This document shows, in pieces, positions 12,986 to 15,398 of a stretch of 15,398 nucleotides of DNA. The DNA comes from Chloroflexota bacterium (GTDB lineage: Bacteria > Chloroflexota > Chloroflexia > Thermomicrobiales > UBA6265): NCBI GenBank assembly GCA_023389575.1, contig JAEWEG010000056.1:1-15398 (forward strand), written 5' to 3'. The position numbers and the translations under genes are program-made. Within the stretch, counting starts at the first letter, position 1, and every line of letters begins with the position of its first letter. Under the pieces are notes generated by a model that worked only from the letters and a program-made list of their open reading frames with translations, made no database searches and was not told the origin of the DNA.

Positions 12986-13972
12986 ATGCCTCTCAGTCGC
13001 CACCTGTTTCGTGCCTCGCTGTCGCGCCTCGCCATGATTGCCCTGGTGTGCGGGCTGCTGGCGAGCATGGGACCAATCCCATCGCGCGCCCAGTCCACCC
13101 CCACCGCCGAACCGCTCAAGGTCGTCGCCACCTTCAGCATCCTGGCGGATTGGGTTCAGAACGTGGGCGGCGACGCGATCGAACTCACCACCATCGTCCC
13201 GGCTGGCGGTGACACGCATACCTTCGACCCGTCGCCGGGCCAGGTCGCGAGCATCGCCGGGGCCGACATCATCTTCGAAATCGGCCTTGGCTTTGAGCCG
13301 TGGCTCGACGACATGATCAATGCCTCGGGCGCGGAAGCCACCCGGATCGTGGTGAGCGATGGCATCGAGGTGCTGGCGTTCGGCGACGCCAACCACGACG
13401 ACCACGAGCATGACGACGAGGGCGGACACGACCATGGCAGCGAGGATCCCCACATCTGGGGAGACGTCCAGAACGCGCTCAACGCCGTGTCCATCATCGA
13501 GCAGGCGCTGATCGACGCCGATCCCGCGAACGCCGATACCTTCGCCACCAACGCCACCGCTTACTCGGCCAACCTCGAGGCCCTGGACGCGCACATTCGC
13601 GCCGAAACCGCCACCATCCCCGAGGAACGGCGCAAGCTGGTCACCACCCATGACACCTTCGGCTACTATGCGCACGCCTACGGCTTCGAGATCACCGGTA
13701 CCGCCCTCAACTCCGGCTCCACCGAGGGAGGCGATCCCTCCGCCCGCGACATCGCCGAACTGGTGCAGGTGATCCAGGACGCCGGCGTACCGGCGATTTT
13801 CGCCGAGAATGTCTCGAACAGCGGCCTCATGGAAACCATCGCCGCCGAGGCCGGGGTCGAACTTGCCCCGCCACTCCATACCGACGCGCTCGGCGAACCC
13901 GGCGGCGAGGCCGGCACCTACATCGACATGATGACCGTCAACACCGCCACCATCGTCGAGGCCCTGTCCTGA
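12986..13972 (+). CDS. znuA: Zinc ABC transporter substrate-binding protein, ZnuA type
   Basis: The 328-residue protein is a cluster A-I metal-binding lipoprotein-like or secreted solute-binding protein. A signal peptide (about 1-36, ending SRAQ) lacks a good lipobox, as the C22 context is ALVC. Metal ligands are visible: H78 (GGDTHTFDP), H156 (DPHIWGD), H222 (TTHDTFGYY) and D300 (HTDALGE). A histidine in the third place is the pattern of zinc rather than manganese binders, which have glutamate there. Between lobe strands a His/Asp-rich loop (137-156, five further histidines) is the typical zinc-gathering loop of ZnuA. It should pass zinc to a ZnuB permease and ZnuC ATPase, but neither follows: aroA is next. 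GGAG lies six bases before the ATG. A Zur-like box covers the promoter. Confidence 0.92.
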   Translation: MPLSRHLFRASLSRLAMIALVCGLLASMGPIPSRAQSTPTAEPLKVVATFSILADWVQNVGGDAIELTTIVPAGGDTHTFDPSPGQVASIAGADIIFEIGLGFEPWLDDMINASGAEATRIVVSDGIEVLAFGDANHDDHEHDDEGGHDHGSEDPHIWGDVQNALNAVSIIEQALIDADPANADTFATNATAYSANLEALDAHIRAETATIPEERRKLVTTHDTFGYYAHAYGFEITGTALNSGSTEGGDPSARDIAELVQVIQDAGVPAIFAENVSNSGLMETIAAEAGVELAPPLHTDALGEPGGEAGTYIDMMTVNTATIVEALS

Positions 13973-13989
13973 CGAACGGTTGACCTTTG

Positions 13990-14061
13990 GGCACTCCGTG
14001 GCTGACGATTGAACGAACTCGACAATCCTGTCTCGAGCCTCAATCCCGATCACGGAGTGTC
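13990..14061 (+). repeat. Nested inverted repeat in the znuA-aroA gap
   Basis: CACTCCGTG (13992-14000) and CACGGAGTG (14051-14059) are exact complements, extended by a G-U and a G-C pair to 13990/14061. Inside, GATTGA (14007-14012) pairs with TCAATC (14040-14045), and CTCGA (14018-14022) with TCGAG (14033-14037), leaving a 10-base loop. The result is one long interrupted hairpin of 22 pairs starting 18 bp after the znuA stop. It could be a terminator, a leader structure controlling aroA, or chance. It would hide the GGAG at 14054-14057 in its right arm. Confidence 0.5.
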
Positions 14062-14105
14062 ACCCGCCGATGTACATCGACAATCTCTCGTTCCGCCAGG
14101 ACATC

Positions 14106-15395
14106 ATGGCCATCCAGCCCATTACCGTGCCAGTCACGGGAACGGCGTATGTTCCAGGCTCCAAGAGCATCACCAACCGCGCGCTGCTGATCGCCGCGCT
14201 GGCCGACGGCCCTTCCACGCTCACCGGCGCCCTCTTTAGCGACGACACCCGCTACATGGCCGGAGCGCTCAACCAGCTTGGCATCGTAGTCCGCTCCGAC
14301 GAGCAGGCCGAGCGCTTCGATGTCGAAGGCGGCGGCGGCACCTTTCCAGCCGCCACCGGCAACCTCTTCATCGGCAACTCCGGCACCACCGCGCGGTTCC
14401 TCACCGCCGCCCTCACCCTCGGCAACGGCGAATACGTGGTCGATGGCGTGCCCCGAATGCGCGAGCGGCCAATCGACCAGCTCATCGACGCCCTCAACCA
14501 GCTCGGCGCGAATGTCCGCAGCCAGGAGGGCACCGGTTGCCCACCGGTGGTGGTCACGGCGAGCGGCCTGCCGGGCGGAACCTGTCGCCTGGGCGGGAAC
14601 AAGAGCAGCCAGTTCTTCACCGGCATCCTGATGGCCGCCCCGTACGCCGCGAATGGCGTTACGATCGAGGTGGACGGCGACCTCGTGTCGAAGCCCTACA
14701 TCGAAATCACCGCCGACGTGATGGACGCCTTCGGTGTCGAGGCCGAGATCGACACCGAGACCTGGAAGACGTTCCGCGTCGCGCCCGGCCAACGCTACGA
14801 GGGCGGTCACTACCTGGTGGAGCCAGACGCCTCGAACGCCTCCTATTTCTTCGCCCTGGCGGCGGTCACCGGCGGCGAAATCATGGTGGAGGGGCTCGGC
14901 GAGAACTCGCCGCAGGGCGATCTCGACTTCGTCTACGTGCTGGAGGAAATGGGCGCCACGGTCACAATGACCGAAACCTACACCAGCGTGAAGGGCCCCG
15001 AGGGCGGACGTTTGAAGGGCGGAGATTTCGACTTCAGCGAGATCTCCGACACGTCGCAAACCATCGCCGCGATCGCCCCGTTCGCCGATGGACCGGTCAC
15101 CATCCGTGGCGTGGCCCACAACCGCATCAAGGAAACCGACCGCGTCAGCGCCGTCGCCACCGAGTTGCGCAAGCTGGGCCAGGAGGTCGATGAGTTCGAG
15201 GACGGCTTCACCATTCACCCACGCCCGGTCACCCCGGCTGAAATCGAGACCTACGACGATCACCGGATGGCGATGAGTTTCGCCATCACCGGCACCAAGT
15301 CGCCGGGCGTCACGATCCTCGATCCCGGCTGCGTGGCGAAGACGTTCCCGTCCTACTTCGAGCGCCTCGAAGACCTCGTCAACGACTTCCGCTAG
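14106..15395 (+). CDS. aroA: 3-phosphoshikimate 1-carboxyvinyltransferase (EPSP synthase)
   Basis: This enzyme joins phosphoenolpyruvate to shikimate-3-phosphate in the shikimate pathway to chorismate. From the ATG at 14106 it is 429 residues, close to the 427 of E. coli, and MAIQPITVPVTG aligns well with the family start. Conserved elements are K20 in PGSKSITNR, GNSGTTARF (90-98) and PRMRERPI (116-123), then K166-S-S-Q169, D315 in EISDTSQT, KETDR (342-346, E343), DDHRMAM (384-390) and DPGCVAKTFP (406-415, K412), so all main substrate and catalytic residues are present. An in-frame ATG at 14070 would add 12 residues but has only a distant GGAG, inside a hairpin; AGGA lies 5 bases before 14106. 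Residue F98 replaces the proline of E. coli P101. The gene ends three bases before the window does. Confidence 0.95.
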   Translation: MAIQPITVPVTGTAYVPGSKSITNRALLIAALADGPSTLTGALFSDDTRYMAGALNQLGIVVRSDEQAERFDVEGGGGTFPAATGNLFIGNSGTTARFLTAALTLGNGEYVVDGVPRMRERPIDQLIDALNQLGANVRSQEGTGCPPVVVTASGLPGGTCRLGGNKSSQFFTGILMAAPYAANGVTIEVDGDLVSKPYIEITADVMDAFGVEAEIDTETWKTFRVAPGQRYEGGHYLVEPDASNASYFFALAAVTGGEIMVEGLGENSPQGDLDFVYVLEEMGATVTMTETYTSVKGPEGGRLKGGDFDFSEISDTSQTIAAIAPFADGPVTIRGVAHNRIKETDRVSAVATELRKLGQEVDEFEDGFTIHPRPVTPAEIETYDDHRMAMSFAITGTKSPGVTILDPGCVAKTFPSYFERLEDLVNDFR

Positions 15396-15398
15396 GAA

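Noticed and set aside
12820..13140. N-terminal extension of the metallopeptidase frame
   Set aside because: It would overlap the znuA promoter and znuA coding start. The ATG at 12819 has a ribosome binding site and begins a signal peptide.
12956..14053. 365-codon minus-strand open frame across znuA
   Set aside because: It is Gly/Val/Asp-rich shadow coding opposite a clear ZnuA protein with all metal ligands.
14040..15263. 407-codon minus-strand open frame across aroA
   Set aside because: It mirrors a full, motif-complete aroA and has no domain of its own.

Overview
The window is GC-rich, densely packed and shows no mobile element, CRISPR array, tRNA or rRNA. It reads as chromosomal DNA of a heterotrophic, probably monoderm high-GC bacterium. 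The mix of a LarA-like/DUF2088 protein, an ArgE/DapE-type M20 hydrolase, Tat-type secreted proteins and an LPxTG sorting signal would suit Chloroflexota of the Thermomicrobia kind. That placement is inferred from gene style, not from a marker gene.

Layout. (1) 209-3178, minus strand: an operon-like set of M20 metallohydrolase, MBL-fold hydrolase and Gfo/Idh/MocA oxidoreductase. Gaps are 32 and 40 bp. A possible promoter with palindrome lies at 3195-3242 and a weak terminator beyond the last gene. (2) 3331-5691, minus strand: a Tat-exported class C beta-lactamase-like serine hydrolase whose frame runs without a stop into a small surface protein ending in an LPSTG sorting signal. The second gene has its own ribosome binding site and signal peptide, so this is a lost stop, a frameshift or a true fusion. 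A perfect 13-bp hairpin follows it. (3) 5904-7839, plus strand: an OmpR-type response regulator and histidine kinase pair, divergent from the hydrolase. (4) 7866-9633: a minus-strand XRE/MmyB-type repressor facing a plus-strand SnoaL-like protein and a four-helix membrane protein. Two tandem 24-bp operator-like repeats sit between them. (5) 9708-11631, minus strand: a LarA-like (DUF2088) protein followed by a small secreted protein of unknown function. (6) 11707-12819, minus strand: a secreted neutral zinc metallopeptidase, divergent from (7) 12986-13972, a zinc-binding ZnuA-type solute-binding protein. A good sigma70-like promoter and a perfect 7-1-7 Fur/Zur-type palindrome lie between them. 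(8) 14106-15395, plus strand: aroA (EPSP synthase), complete to its stop three bases before the window ends, preceded by a nested inverted repeat.

How the genes fit together. The clearest regulatory logic is zinc: a Zur-like site on the znuA promoter, shared upstream with a zinc peptidase. The repressor/SnoaL/membrane-protein locus looks like a small self-contained regulon. The two-component pair may govern the divergent surface hydrolase and LPxTG protein. No large new defence or biosynthetic system is evident. The most unusual items are the stop-less hydrolase/LPxTG junction, the tandem TACC-N5-GGTA operators and the structured leader before aroA.
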